A stretch of DNA of 64,000 nt, from the NCBI GenBank assembly GCA_031423495.1, contig JANPFP010000277.1:9089-73088 (forward strand), in the 5' to 3' direction. The position numbers and the translations under genes were made by a program. This document shows, piece by piece, positions 56,641 through 64,000 of the stretch (the stretch's first letter is position 1; each line of letters starts with the position of its first letter). Source of the stretch: JACPYM01 sp031423495 (GTDB lineage Bacteria; Acidobacteriota; Blastocatellia; RBC074). The notes under the pieces are model-generated. The model was not told the DNA's origin, did not search any database, and was given only the letters and a program-made list of their open reading frames with translations.

Positions 56641-57732
56641 TCAATTCCACACCGTACGCTCTAACAGCCAATACAATCCCGCCAACGCGACCAACACCGA
56701 ACACACCGGCACGGCATATCGCTTAAAGTTCGGCCACTGATGCAGCTTCCACAAAATCGGCAGCACTAAAATCGCAATCGCCAACTGGCCTGACTCTACA
56801 CCGAGATTGAAAGAAAACAGTGGCATCGCTACGCCGCGCCCGTTCTCACCTACGCCAAGTTCACGCAAGACCGAAGCAAAACCAAAGCCGTGAATTAACC
56901 CGAACACAAACGTCAGCAACCAACGCCAGCGCAGATTTTTTTGCCACAGGTTCTCAATACCTACATATAAAATCGAAGCTGCGATTAACGGCTCGACCAT
57001 CGTCGAGGGCAGCGTCACCCAACCCATTGTCGCCACCGCCAGCGTCAACGAATGCGCCACCGTGAACGATGTAATGATCTTTGCGGCTTCAGCCAGCGTG
57101 CTGCCGACGAGCAACAAGGCAAAGAGAAATAACAAATGGTCATAGCCGGTGAAGATGTGTTCGACGCCGAGTTTGAAAAACTCCCAAAACGAAGTCACCG
57201 GTGCGGCTTGTGGCCCTCCGGCCTGATTCGCTGACTGATTCGCCGCGCTGTCAAAAGTGTCGTGCTTTTCATCCAGCATCTGGTCGTTGACGGATTCGCC
57301 CTTTTCATCACGCAGCGAAAAAATCTGTTTATGGCCGCGCGCCAGTTTCGGCAACAGCAACGAACGCGCCGTGAGCGGCAACTTCACGTCCCCCAAAAAA
57401 GTGACATAAAACTCTACGTCATTGACCGCGCCGAGCGAGGCCTTGACCGCCATCGGTGTCAACACGACGCCGTTGCTTTTGAGTTCGAGCGCCTGTCGCG
57501 CCAGTTCTTCCAGCTTCGGACGCGCCGCCTCAAACTCTTCGGCTGAGACCGTACCGTCACGGTTCGCATCCATCGGCACGAGCGTTTCGATCTCAGGCCG
57601 TGCGTAAGCCAAAAACGCGATGACCTGTCCGCCCGCCATCCGCAACTCGACATTGCTCAAGCCGGGGTCGTGCGCAAAGGCCTGCATAGTGAACAGAAAC
57701 AACCAAAGAAACGAACACAAAATCTTTTTCAT
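56641..57732 (-). CDS. HupE/UreJ-family membrane protein with an EF-hand-like loop
   Basis: The 363-residue protein has a signal peptide (ending AFAHDPG, near residue 20) and an outer N-terminal domain containing an EF-hand-like loop DANRDGTVSAEEF. A C-terminal HupE/UreJ_2-type membrane domain has about seven helices and conserved residues in GVEHIFTGYDHLLFLFALLL and TFVFGLIHGFGFASVLRELG. HupE/UreJ proteins are linked to nickel or cobalt uptake, but this two-domain version is common where no hydrogenase or urease is nearby, as here, so metal transport is tentative. ATG 57732 starts the signal peptide. Confidence 0.8.
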   Translation of the reverse strand: MKKILCSFLWLFLFTMQAFAHDPGLSNVELRMAGGQVIAFLAYARPEIETLVPMDANRDGTVSAEEFEAARPKLEELARQALELKSNGVVLTPMAVKASLGAVNDVEFYVTFLGDVKLPLTARSLLLPKLARGHKQIFSLRDEKGESVNDQMLDEKHDTFDSAANQSANQAGGPQAAPVTSFWEFFKLGVEHIFTGYDHLLFLFALLLVGSTLAEAAKIITSFTVAHSLTLAVATMGWVTLPSTMVEPLIAASILYVGIENLWQKNLRWRWLLTFVFGLIHGFGFASVLRELGVGENGRGVAMPLFSFNLGVESGQLAIAILVLPILWKLHQWPNFKRYAVPVCSVLVALAGLYWLLERTVWN

Positions 57733-57790
57733 AACCTTACCAGGAACGCGCAAACATCACGCTTGAGAAGAATACGACCCGACGACAAAA

Positions 57791-57886
57791 GGGTTTTCGC
57801 CACAAGAAAGCACAGAAGACACAAAAGGGAGTGATCGCCGTCGAAATCCTTTTTGTGGCTTTTGTGCCTTTTTGTGGCGAAAACCC
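57791..57886. repeat. Imperfect palindrome, family C copy 2
   Basis: The outer GGGTTTTCGCCACAA pairs with 57872-57886. The GCACA/TGTGC inner blocks also pair, and the arrangement matches the copy at 41422-41504. It lies between mtnA and the HupE-like gene. Confidence 0.8.
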
Positions 57887-57922
57887 ATTCGTTGCCTTGC
57901 TTCGATTTGCGCGTGGCGATGC

Positions 57923-58978
57923 TTAGGCAGCCAGTGCTTTCAAGCTCTCAACATACGGCGCACGCGCTACGCCGCGTTCGGTGATGATCGCCGACACGTA
58001 ACGATACGGCGTGACATCGAAAGCTGGATTCGCAATGGTTACGCCGTCGGGTGCGACTTGCTGGCCTTTGATGTGCGTGACTTCGAGCGGCGTACGCTCT
58101 TCAATCGGAATGTGGCTGCCGTCAGGCAAGGTCAAATCTAACGTAGAAATCGGAGCCGCCACATAAAACGGAATGTTGTTTTCTTTGGCTAACACGGCGA
58201 CCGAATACGTGCCGATTTTGTTGGCTACGTCGCCGTTGGCGGCGATGCGGTCAGCGCCGACAACTACGCAATCAATCTTACCCGCGTGCATGAAATGCCC
58301 GGCCATATTGTCGGTAATCAACGTCACCGGAATGTTGTCTTTCTGAAGCTCCCACGCCGTCAGCCGCGCGCCTTGCAAGAACGGGCGCGTCTCATCGGCG
58401 AAGACGGCAACTTTTTTGCCCGCCTCGACCGCCGCGCGAATCACGCCGAGCGCTGTGCCGTAGCCTGCCGTAGCCAATGCGCCTGCGTTGCAATGCGTTA
58501 GCACTGTCGCGCCATCGGGAATCAAGGCCGCGCCGTTTGCGCCCAGCGCCTTATTGATTGCTACATCTTCGCCGTGCATGTGCTTGGCTTCCGCAATCAA
58601 GCGCAGACAAATTTCGGCGAGTGATAAGCCTTCGCCTTTCAGCTTGTCGTACAGCGTTTTCATGCGCTCAATCGCCCAGAACAAATTGACAGCGGTTGGG
58701 CGCGTCCCGGCTAAGACGTCGCAGATGAGTTTGAACTGCTGTTCGAATTGCGCGGCGTCATTGGCGACGCTATGGTTGGCGATGATGCTGCGCGCGCCCA
58801 ACGCCACTCCCATTGCGGCAGCTACGCCGATGGCGGGCGCGCCCCGCACGACCATGTCTTTGATGGCGCAGGCGACTTCTTCATAGGTTTTGAAGAGCGG
58901 GTAAACTTCTTCGGTGGGTAACAGGCGTTGGTCAATCATGACCACGCCTTCGTCCGTCCATTCGAGTGTTTTGATCAT
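57923..58978 (-). CDS. mtnA: Methylthioribose-1-phosphate isomerase
   Basis: This 351-residue cytoplasmic enzyme converts 5-methylthioribose 1-phosphate to methylthioribulose 1-phosphate in methionine salvage. Signature segments are VRGAPAIGVAAAMG, LTHCNAGALATAGYGTALGV with the catalytic cysteine, and VVGADRIAANGDVANKIGTY with the catalytic aspartate. Length is normal. No other salvage genes are adjacent, as is common in bacteria. The eIF2B-like family also includes ribose 1,5-bisphosphate isomerase, but the motif set fits MtnA. Confidence 0.93.
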   Translation of the reverse strand: MIKTLEWTDEGVVMIDQRLLPTEEVYPLFKTYEEVACAIKDMVVRGAPAIGVAAAMGVALGARSIIANHSVANDAAQFEQQFKLICDVLAGTRPTAVNLFWAIERMKTLYDKLKGEGLSLAEICLRLIAEAKHMHGEDVAINKALGANGAALIPDGATVLTHCNAGALATAGYGTALGVIRAAVEAGKKVAVFADETRPFLQGARLTAWELQKDNIPVTLITDNMAGHFMHAGKIDCVVVGADRIAANGDVANKIGTYSVAVLAKENNIPFYVAAPISTLDLTLPDGSHIPIEERTPLEVTHIKGQQVAPDGVTIANPAFDVTPYRYVSAIITERGVARAPYVESLKALAA

Positions 58979-59188
58979 ACTGAGAAGATAAAAATTGTGC
59001 TTTGTCTTGTGCGATTTGAACCGGGGATTGTACTTGCTTCGGGGGCAAAAGGGAAAACACGTCAGCCGTGAAAAAAGCGAAAGCGCCGAAATTTATGCAG
59101 TTTGCTTGCGTAAAGCCACGACATCTTTGGTAGAATCGCCGCGCAATTGTTGGATCATCCAAAACTCACAATGAAAGGGATTCTAAAC

Positions 59189-59767
59189 ATGAAAACATTA
59201 CTCAGACATATTACGTTGGCACTTACGCTCATCATCATCAGCGGCTTGACCATTTCCGTCTTCGCGCAAAAAGCAGCGAAAACCAAAGCGGGCAAGAAAG
59301 CTGTGAAGACCGCGACCGTCGAAGCCCAATTCCTGGCCAAAGGCGATGGGATTGAATCTTGCGCGGTGACGGGCGAGAAGCTCGAAAACAAAAACATCAA
59401 AGGTGAATTCTTTGGCCGCGAAGTCCATTTCTGTTGCGCCGATTGTTTGGCGCAGGCGCAGGCGAATCCGGCGGCCTACGTGAAGAAAACCGCAGCCGCG
59501 CAACTCGCTGCCGTCAAAGCTGTGATGGCGAAAGCGGGCGGTGGCCACGGCGATCACGGCGACCACCACGCCAAGCCCGCGACCAAAGGCGAAGCCAAAT
59601 TCATGGGCAAAGGAGATGGCATTGAAACCTGCCCCGTGACGGGCGAAGCGATCAGCAAAGATGTGAGCGTGGACGTTGACGGGCGCACGGTCTATGCCTG
59701 CTGCCCCGGCTGCCTGGACAAGATTAAGAAGAACCCTGAACTGTATTTGAAACCGGCTACGAAGTAA
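59189..59767 (+). CDS. Exported protein with two TRASH-like metal-binding domains
   Basis: The 192-residue product has a signal peptide (ITLALTLIIISGLTISVFA) and two copies of a cysteine-rich module of about 45 residues. These are CAVTGEKL..VHFCCADCLAQAQANPAAYV and CPVTGEAI..VYACCPGCLDKIKKNPELYL, giving CxVTG then CCxxC in each. A His-rich linker (GGGHGDHGDHHAKP) joins them. The TRASH/YHS-like pattern suggests binding of copper or another soft metal in the periplasm. ATG 59189 is preferred (GGG upstream, signal peptide follows directly); ATG 59171 is in frame too. No metal pump is adjacent. Confidence 0.78.
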   Translation: MKTLLRHITLALTLIIISGLTISVFAQKAAKTKAGKKAVKTATVEAQFLAKGDGIESCAVTGEKLENKNIKGEFFGREVHFCCADCLAQAQANPAAYVKKTAAAQLAAVKAVMAKAGGGHGDHGDHHAKPATKGEAKFMGKGDGIETCPVTGEAISKDVSVDVDGRTVYACCPGCLDKIKKNPELYLKPATK

Positions 59768-59793
59768 GTTTTGGGCAAGACTGGAAACGAATC

Positions 59794-59830
59794 AGGGGCG
59801 CTGGCAAATCGAGTGTTCGCCATCGCCCCT
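59794..59830. terminator. Hairpin between convergent genes
   Basis: A 12-position stem with one mismatch (59794-59805 with 59819-59830) includes AGGGGCG/CGCCCCT. It lies between the convergent TRASH-like and thiolase genes. Confidence 0.5.
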
Positions 59831-59837
59831 CTTACTT

Positions 59838-61024
59838 TTATCCGACTGCTTCAAACAAGCCCGCTGCACCCTGACCACCGCCAATGCACATCGTCACCAC
59901 ACCGAGTCGCGCGTTGCGGCGTTTCATTTCGTTCGCCAACGTGCCAACCATCCGCGAGCCAGTCATCCCAAACGGATGGCCTATCGAAATCGAACCGCCG
60001 TTCACGTTCAGTTTCTCAGGATCAATGCCGAGGCGGTCGCGGCAATAAATCACTTGCACCGCGAAGGCTTCGTTCAGCTCCCACAAATCAATGTCTTCGA
60101 CTGTCAGGCCGTGACGACTCAGCAGTTTCGGAATCGCAAAGACCGGCCCGATGCCCATTTCATCGGGTTCGCAGCCTGCGATGGCAAAGCCGCGGAAGAT
60201 GAGTTTCGGCGCGATGCCTAATGCTTCGGCACGTTCGCGCGACATCACAAGCGTAGCCGATGCGCCATCGGAAAGCTGCGACGAATTACCTGCGGTGACA
60301 CTGCCTTGCCCGCTGTCTTTGTCGAAATGTGGCTTCAAGGACAACAAGCCTTCGAGTGTGGAATCGGGGCGATTACATTCGTCGCGGTCAGCAACCCATT
60401 CTTCGGTGCTGGCAATCTGTCCGGTCGCTTTGTCCAGGATGCCGCGCGTGACTTGCAGCGGCGAAATCTCGCCCGCGAAAAATCCTTCCGCTTGCGCGCG
60501 CGCCGTGCGGAGTTGACTCGACAACGAGTATTCGTCTTGTGTCTGACGGCTGATGCCATAGCGTTTGGCGACGTTTTCCGCCGTGTCGCCCATCACCATA
60601 TAAATGCCGGGGTAATGTTCTTTGACCCAGGGATGCGGCTCGCCGTCGCGCTTCATCATCGTGATGCTGTCTACGCCGCCACCGATGGCTGCGTCCACGC
60701 CTTCGACAATGACTTGATGCGCGGCCATCGCGACGGATTGCAAGCCCGACGAGCAAAAGCGATTGACGGTTGTGCCTGCGACGGACACGGGCAAGCCCGC
60801 ACGAATGGCGGCGACGCGCGCGATGTTTTGGCCTTGCGCGCCGGACGGTTGCGCCGTGCCGATGATGACGTCTTCGATTTCGGCGGCATCATGTTTGGCA
60901 CTTTGCTCAACGTGGAAGTGATGCAATGCGCGACCAAATCCACCGGATGGGTCATATTGAAGGAACCGCGAAACGATTTCGTGAGCGCGGTTCGTTGGCT
61001 TTCGACGATGACTGCTTCTCTCAT
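59838..61024 (-). CDS. fadA: Acetyl-CoA acyltransferase (thiolase) with an apparent frameshift
   Basis: Thiolase cleaves 3-ketoacyl-CoA in beta-oxidation. The C-terminal 350 residues are intact: nucleophile Cys in VNRFCSSGLQS, His in GHPFGMTGSRM and the second Cys in MCIGGGQGAAG. The N-terminus MREAVIVESQRTALTKSF is in another frame starting at ATG 61024, which overlaps the PaaI-like stop (61021-61024). The switch falls near 60905-60930, after VDLVAHCI. The span is one base short of a multiple of three and would otherwise encode 395 residues, the normal length. A sequencing error, a pseudogene or a recoding site are all possible. The longer single frame to 61106 has a foreign N-terminus and is not the real start. 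Confidence 0.85.
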
Positions 61025-61449
61025 GAGTCTTCCTCTGTTTTGGGTTGGAGGACGGCAAATGTCGCCAATGTTTTGGCCACGAGCCGTCCGGTTTCAGTTT
61101 TGACATCAGCTTCGATCACGATGCTGGTGCGCCCGGAATGCACGACAACGGCTTCCGCAATGCAATCTTCATCGTGAACTGCCGAGATGTAATTGATCTT
61201 CATTTCAAGCGTGGCGCAACCGTAGCCCGGTTTGAGCGTGGACACCGCAGCCCAGCCGCAGGCGTGATCGGCTAACGCAAAGATCGCGCCGCCATGCACG
61301 CGCCCGAGTGCCTGCAAAAACTTGTCTTGAAAGGGAAGTCGCAACACCACGCGGCCTTCCGTTTTTTCGACGACTTCAAAACCTAACAATTCGGCAAACG
61401 GCGATTCGGTGATGAGGCGTTGGAAGCGTTCGTATTCTTCGTGTGTCAT
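61021..61449 (-). CDS. PaaI-type hotdog thioesterase
   Basis: The 142-residue hotdog-fold protein resembles PaaI/YbgC thioesterases that hydrolyse acyl-CoA thioesters. The catalytic loop GRVHGGAIFALADHACGWAA contains the HGG turn and an acidic residue on the central helix, and LEMKINYISAVHD follows as in the family. It overlaps the thiolase start by 4 bp, indicating coupling, and would release or recycle CoA alongside beta-oxidation. The substrate is unknown. Confidence 0.87.
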   Translation of the reverse strand: MTHEEYERFQRLITESPFAELLGFEVVEKTEGRVVLRLPFQDKFLQALGRVHGGAIFALADHACGWAAVSTLKPGYGCATLEMKINYISAVHDEDCIAEAVVVHSGRTSIVIEADVKTETGRLVAKTLATFAVLQPKTEEDS

Positions 61450-61511
61450 TGAGTTAATGCTGTTTCAGGTTTTGGCAAAGCGCAATGGCTGGCAAACTCA
61501 GCCGTTAGGCG

Positions 61512-61700
61512 TCACTTCACGGGCGGTATCCCAAGGTCCTGGCAGATCTTATTGGCCAGGATGTCGCTTATTTCCTTATGTCTTGGCACCGCAGTCCTTC
61601 TATTTAACCCAGGATTATGCCACCAAGAGTGGCGTCTGCCCTCCCTGAGTAGTTCACAGCCATGAGAACGAAGATGACGGATTAGCTCATTCCGCTTCAT
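61512..61700 (-). CDS. hicA: HicA-type mRNA interferase toxin
   Basis: The 62-residue protein has the HicA double-stranded RNA-binding-like fold: MKRNELIRHLRSHGCELLREGRRHSWWHNP, with the catalytic histidine in RRHSW, then AVPRHKEISDILANKICQDLGI. It cleaves mRNA when freed from its antitoxin. The start overlaps the hicB stop by 4 bp. Antitoxin-first order is seen, the reverse of classical hicAB. Confidence 0.88.
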   Translation of the reverse strand: MKRNELIRHLRSHGCELLREGRRHSWWHNPGLNRRTAVPRHKEISDILANKICQDLGIPPVK

Positions 61701-61909
61701 ACGGCAATCCGCTCTTCCTGATAGCTCCCTCCAGTTGCGACTATGGCATCTTGCCGATTAAATTCCAGTGCTTCCTGTAAAGTTAATTTGAGACTTTCCA
61801 GCAACACGTCACGCGATGCTTCCTGGCAATTTACTCCTGGGATTTCCACTATCCAACCAATCCACCAATCGCCATCCTGTCTGATTACGGCTGTGTATGC
61901 ATTGCTCAT
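61697..61909 (-). CDS. hicB: HicB-type antitoxin, short form
   Basis: The 70-residue protein has the partial RNase H-like HicB fold (YTAVIRQDGDWWIGWIVEIPGVNCQEASRDVLLESLKLTLQEALE). The C-terminal DNA-binding domain (HTH or ribbon-helix-helix) found in longer HicB proteins is absent, so autoregulation would need another factor or does not occur. It overlaps hicA and follows the DUF433 gene by 28 bp. Confidence 0.85.
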   Translation of the reverse strand: MSNAYTAVIRQDGDWWIGWIVEIPGVNCQEASRDVLLESLKLTLQEALEFNRQDAIVATGGSYQEERIAV

Positions 61910-61937
61910 CGTATCTCCTCAAATGGTGCTTCAATAT

Positions 61938-62186
61938 TCAATATTTGCTGGCTGCCAGTGGCATGAAAGCGATGCTCTCCAGCGATTTGGTCGCAAAGAG
62001 AAAACAGGCGCGAATATCTTCACGAGCCAATCCGTCATACTCGGCAAGAATATCTTCGATAGTCGCGCCCTGTGCCAATAAGTTCAGGACGTATTCAACC
62101 GTGAGACGAGTTCCCTTAATGACTGGTTTCCCCACCATCACTTTCGGGTTGATCGAAATGCGCTCAAGCAAGGTTTCGTTGTTCAT
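61938..62186 (-). CDS. DUF433 putative antitoxin
   Basis: The 82-residue protein matches DUF433: ERISINPKVMVGKPVIKGTRLTVEYVLNLLAQGATIEDILAEYDGL, with a winged-helix-like region, then a C-terminal AREDIRACFLFATKSLES helix. DUF433 proteins usually precede a PIN-like toxin (DUF5615), but here the next genes are hicBA. It may be an orphan antitoxin or may supply the DNA binding that the short HicB lacks (speculation). ATG 62186 is chosen over the upstream 62207. Confidence 0.8.
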   Translation of the reverse strand: MNNETLLERISINPKVMVGKPVIKGTRLTVEYVLNLLAQGATIEDILAEYDGLAREDIRACFLFATKSLESIAFMPLAASKY

Positions 62187-62218
62187 AATCTTGGTCTCCC
62201 GCCTCACTGTATCACAAC

Positions 62219-64000
62219 CTAGCCAGCCGCTGATTTCGCTTTCTCTTTGTCGAAATCCTCAAACGTTTTGCCTTCTTCCGCCAGGCGTTTGAGCAGCGGC
62301 GCAGACGTCCACAACTCGCCGTGCTGCGCGTGAAATTCGCAGACGCGGGCGTAGACTTTCTGCAAGCCAACCGTGCTGGCATACCACATCGGCCCGCCGC
62401 GCCAAGCGGGAAAGCCGTAGCCGTTCAAGTAAATGATGTCAATGTCTACGGCACGCAAGGCAATGCCTTCTTCCAGGATTTTTGCGCCTTCGTTGACCAG
62501 CGCATATATCGTGCGTTCGATGATTTCTTCTTTGGTGATTTCGTGGCGCTGAATGCCAGCTTTGGCGGTCAGCTCTTCGATTAACGCAGCGACCTCGGGA
62601 TCAGGCGACGGCTTGCGGTTTTCATCGTAGATGTACCAGCCTTTGCCTGTCTTCTGTCCGTAGCGTCCGCGTTCCGCCAATTCGTCAGCGATCAACGCGC
62701 GGCGAATGCCCGGTTTTTCAAGGTGTTTGTGTTCTTTGCGAATGCGCCAGCCGACGTCCAAGCCAGCCAAATCGCCCATCGCCAGCGGCCCCATCGCCAA
62801 ACCGAATTCATAGATTGCGCCGTCTACGTCCTGCGGCTGCGCGCCTTCTTCAACCAGGAATTGGGCTTCGCGTCCGTACTGATGAATCATGCGATTGCCG
62901 ACGAAGCCGTAGCAATTGCCGACCATCACGCCGACCTTCTTGATCTTTTTCGCCAAGTCCATCGTCGTGGCCAGCACCGATTTGCTCGTCGCTTTGCCGC
63001 GCACAATTTCGAGCAGGCGCATCACGTTCGCGGGACTGAAGAAATGCGTGCCGACGACTGACTCAGGCCGCGCAGTTGCCGAAGCGATTTCATCAATGTC
63101 GAGCGTCGAAGTGTTGGAAGCAAGGATTGCGCCGGGCTTACAAATCTTGTCGAGTTCGGCGAAGGTTTCTTTCTTGAGCGCCATGTTTTCAAACACAGCT
63201 TCGACCACGATGTCAGCTTCTGCAAAGCCGTCATAGCTGAGCGTCGGCGTAATCAACGCCATCCGCTTATCCATCACTTCCTGCGAGAAGCGACCTTTCT
63301 TGACGGAGTTTCCATAGTTCTTCGCAATCGTCGCCATGCCGCGATCCAGCGCCTCTTGCGTCGTTTCTTTGATCGTGACAGGAATGCCGACATTGACGAA
63401 GTTCATCGTGATGCCGCCGCCCATCGTACCTGCGCCGATGACGGCAGCTTTGGCAATCGGAATCAGCGGCGTGTCTTTCGGGATGTCAGGAATCTTGGCG
63501 ACTTCGCGTTCGCCGAAGAAAGCGTGGATCATCGCTTTGGATTGATCGGAGAAGAGGCATTCCTGAAACAGCTCGCGCTCGCGTTTGCAGCCTTCAAAAA
63601 AGGGAAGCTTGGTGGCGGCTTCGACCGCATCAATCGCGGCTTGCGGAGCCATCATTCCGCGCGCGGCTTTCTTCGCCGTGGCGCGTGCGGCAGCAAAAAT
63701 CGGCGCGTTCGTCGCTTCATCGCCGAGCTTCTCATTCTTGTCGCGCGTTTTGACGATAGGTTGGTCAATGACGGAACGAGCGAACGCTTTCGCGCCTGCG
63801 AGCAAATCGCCTTCGACAATTTGGTCAACGATGCCCGCTTCCAATGCGGCTTTCGCGCCGATGGGATTGCCGTCCGCGCACATTTGCGTAGCGAGCGCGA
63901 CGCCCGCCAATCGCGGCAATCGTTGCGTGCCAGCCGCGCCGGGAATAATGCCGAGCTTGCATTCGGGTTGACCGACTTGCGCGGTCGGAACGGCAACGCG
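62219..64000 (-). CDS. FadJ/FadB-type 3-hydroxyacyl-CoA dehydrogenase/enoyl-CoA hydratase, 5' incomplete
   Basis: The frame is open to the right edge, so the start is outside the window; 593 residues are visible. The first visible residues are the end of the crotonase domain (KLGIIPGAAGTQRLPRLAG). The dehydrogenase domain follows, with NAD motif AVIGAGTMGGGI, the catalytic His in GTHFFSPANVMRLLEIV and GFVGNRM, then the C-terminal helical domain (GYGFPAWRGGPMWYA). It hydrates enoyl-CoA and oxidises 3-hydroxyacyl-CoA in beta-oxidation. The thiolase partner lies downstream on the same strand, separated by the DUF433/hicBA module and the PaaI-type gene. Confidence 0.92.
   Translation of the reverse strand, partial: RVAVPTAQVGQPECKLGIIPGAAGTQRLPRLAGVALATQMCADGNPIGAKAALEAGIVDQIVEGDLLAGAKAFARSVIDQPIVKTRDKNEKLGDEATNAPIFAAARATAKKAARGMMAPQAAIDAVEAATKLPFFEGCKRERELFQECLFSDQSKAMIHAFFGEREVAKIPDIPKDTPLIPIAKAAVIGAGTMGGGITMNFVNVGIPVTIKETTQEALDRGMATIAKNYGNSVKKGRFSQEVMDKRMALITPTLSYDGFAEADIVVEAVFENMALKKETFAELDKICKPGAILASNTSTLDIDEIASATARPESVVGTHFFSPANVMRLLEIVRGKATSKSVLATTMDLAKKIKKVGVMVGNCYGFVGNRMIHQYGREAQFLVEEGAQPQDVDGAIYEFGLAMGPLAMGDLAGLDVGWRIRKEHKHLEKPGIRRALIADELAERGRYGQKTGKGWYIYDENRKPSPDPEVAALIEELTAKAGIQRHEITKEEIIERTIYALVNEGAKILEEGIALRAVDIDIIYLNGYGFPAWRGGPMWYASTVGLQKVYARVCEFHAQHGELWTSAPLLKRLAEEGKTFEDFDKEKAKSAAG

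Noticed and set aside
61025..61106. N-terminal extension of the thiolase frame to 61106
   Set aside because: The extension (MSKLKPDGSWPKHW and onward) overlaps the PaaI-type gene out of frame and does not resemble a thiolase start; the true N-terminus is in the neighbouring frame from 61024.

Overview
The window looks like a 64-kb piece of an Acidobacteriota chromosome, plausibly class Blastocatellia. The evidence is two secreted proteins ending in the Solibacter-type C-terminal domain (TIGR03437), a Hanks-type Ser/Thr kinase, several HEAT, LRR and FHA proteins, very large secreted repeat proteins, and many palindromic intergenic repeats. No rRNA, CRISPR array, transposase or prophage was seen. 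Two tRNA-Gly genes (anticodons CCC and GCC) are present. The taxonomic call is inference from gene content; no phylogeny was run.

Layout. 1-11.2 kb is housekeeping: the end of a phosphohexomutase, then a minus-strand run of HEAT protein, XerC, Uma2 nuclease, a membrane MutS-like ATPase and an LRR protein, then an MFS carrier, purC, a Fis-type HTH protein, tRNA-Gly(CCC) and a Gfo/Idh/MocA oxidoreductase. Two divergent small paralogous genes flank about 620 bp of non-coding DNA. 11.4-13.5 kb holds a membrane Ser/Thr kinase.

13.6-26.2 kb is the centrepiece: a light-response and carotenoid cluster. A MerR-type regulator with a cobalamin-binding domain (CarH/LitR-like) is divergent from a minus-strand run of eleven genes: TIGR01777 epimerase, SRPBCC protein, class II CPD photolyase, phytoene synthase, phytoene desaturase, an alpha/beta hydrolase, GGPP synthase, a redoxin-like protein, a GT2 glycosyltransferase, a CrtD-like desaturase and a CruF-like hydratase. 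Together these predict an acyclic, hydroxylated, glycosylated carotenoid made alongside DNA photorepair, both released by photolysis of the B12 repressor. Several 4-bp ATGA overlaps support co-transcription. Four palindromic repeat elements sit in the gaps.

26.4-46.3 kb holds secreted or envelope proteins: an anchored unknown, a HEAT protein, sucD, an exported repeat protein, a TlpA-like lipoprotein, a 2042-residue BNR/BACON/TIGR03437 protein, a sialate O-acetylesterase, an FHA protein, a prolyl oligopeptidase, tRNA-Gly(GCC), and a fusion of haem c, copper monooxygenase and TIGR03437. 46.9-56.4 kb is one 3161-residue DUF11/SdrD_B-type surface protein containing a triplicated block of about 1.1 kb.

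56.6-64 kb holds a HupE/UreJ-like membrane protein, mtnA, a duplicated TRASH-like metal-binding protein, and a beta-oxidation set (thiolase with an apparent frameshift, PaaI-type thioesterase, FadJ/FadB-type enzyme). A HicBA plus DUF433 toxin-antitoxin module interrupts that set.

A recurring theme is palindromic repeats: at least five families, some in two or three copies, placed at gene boundaries. Several supply false N-terminal extensions, so start sites at crtB, sucD, the 28.2-kb HEAT gene and the hydrolase need care.
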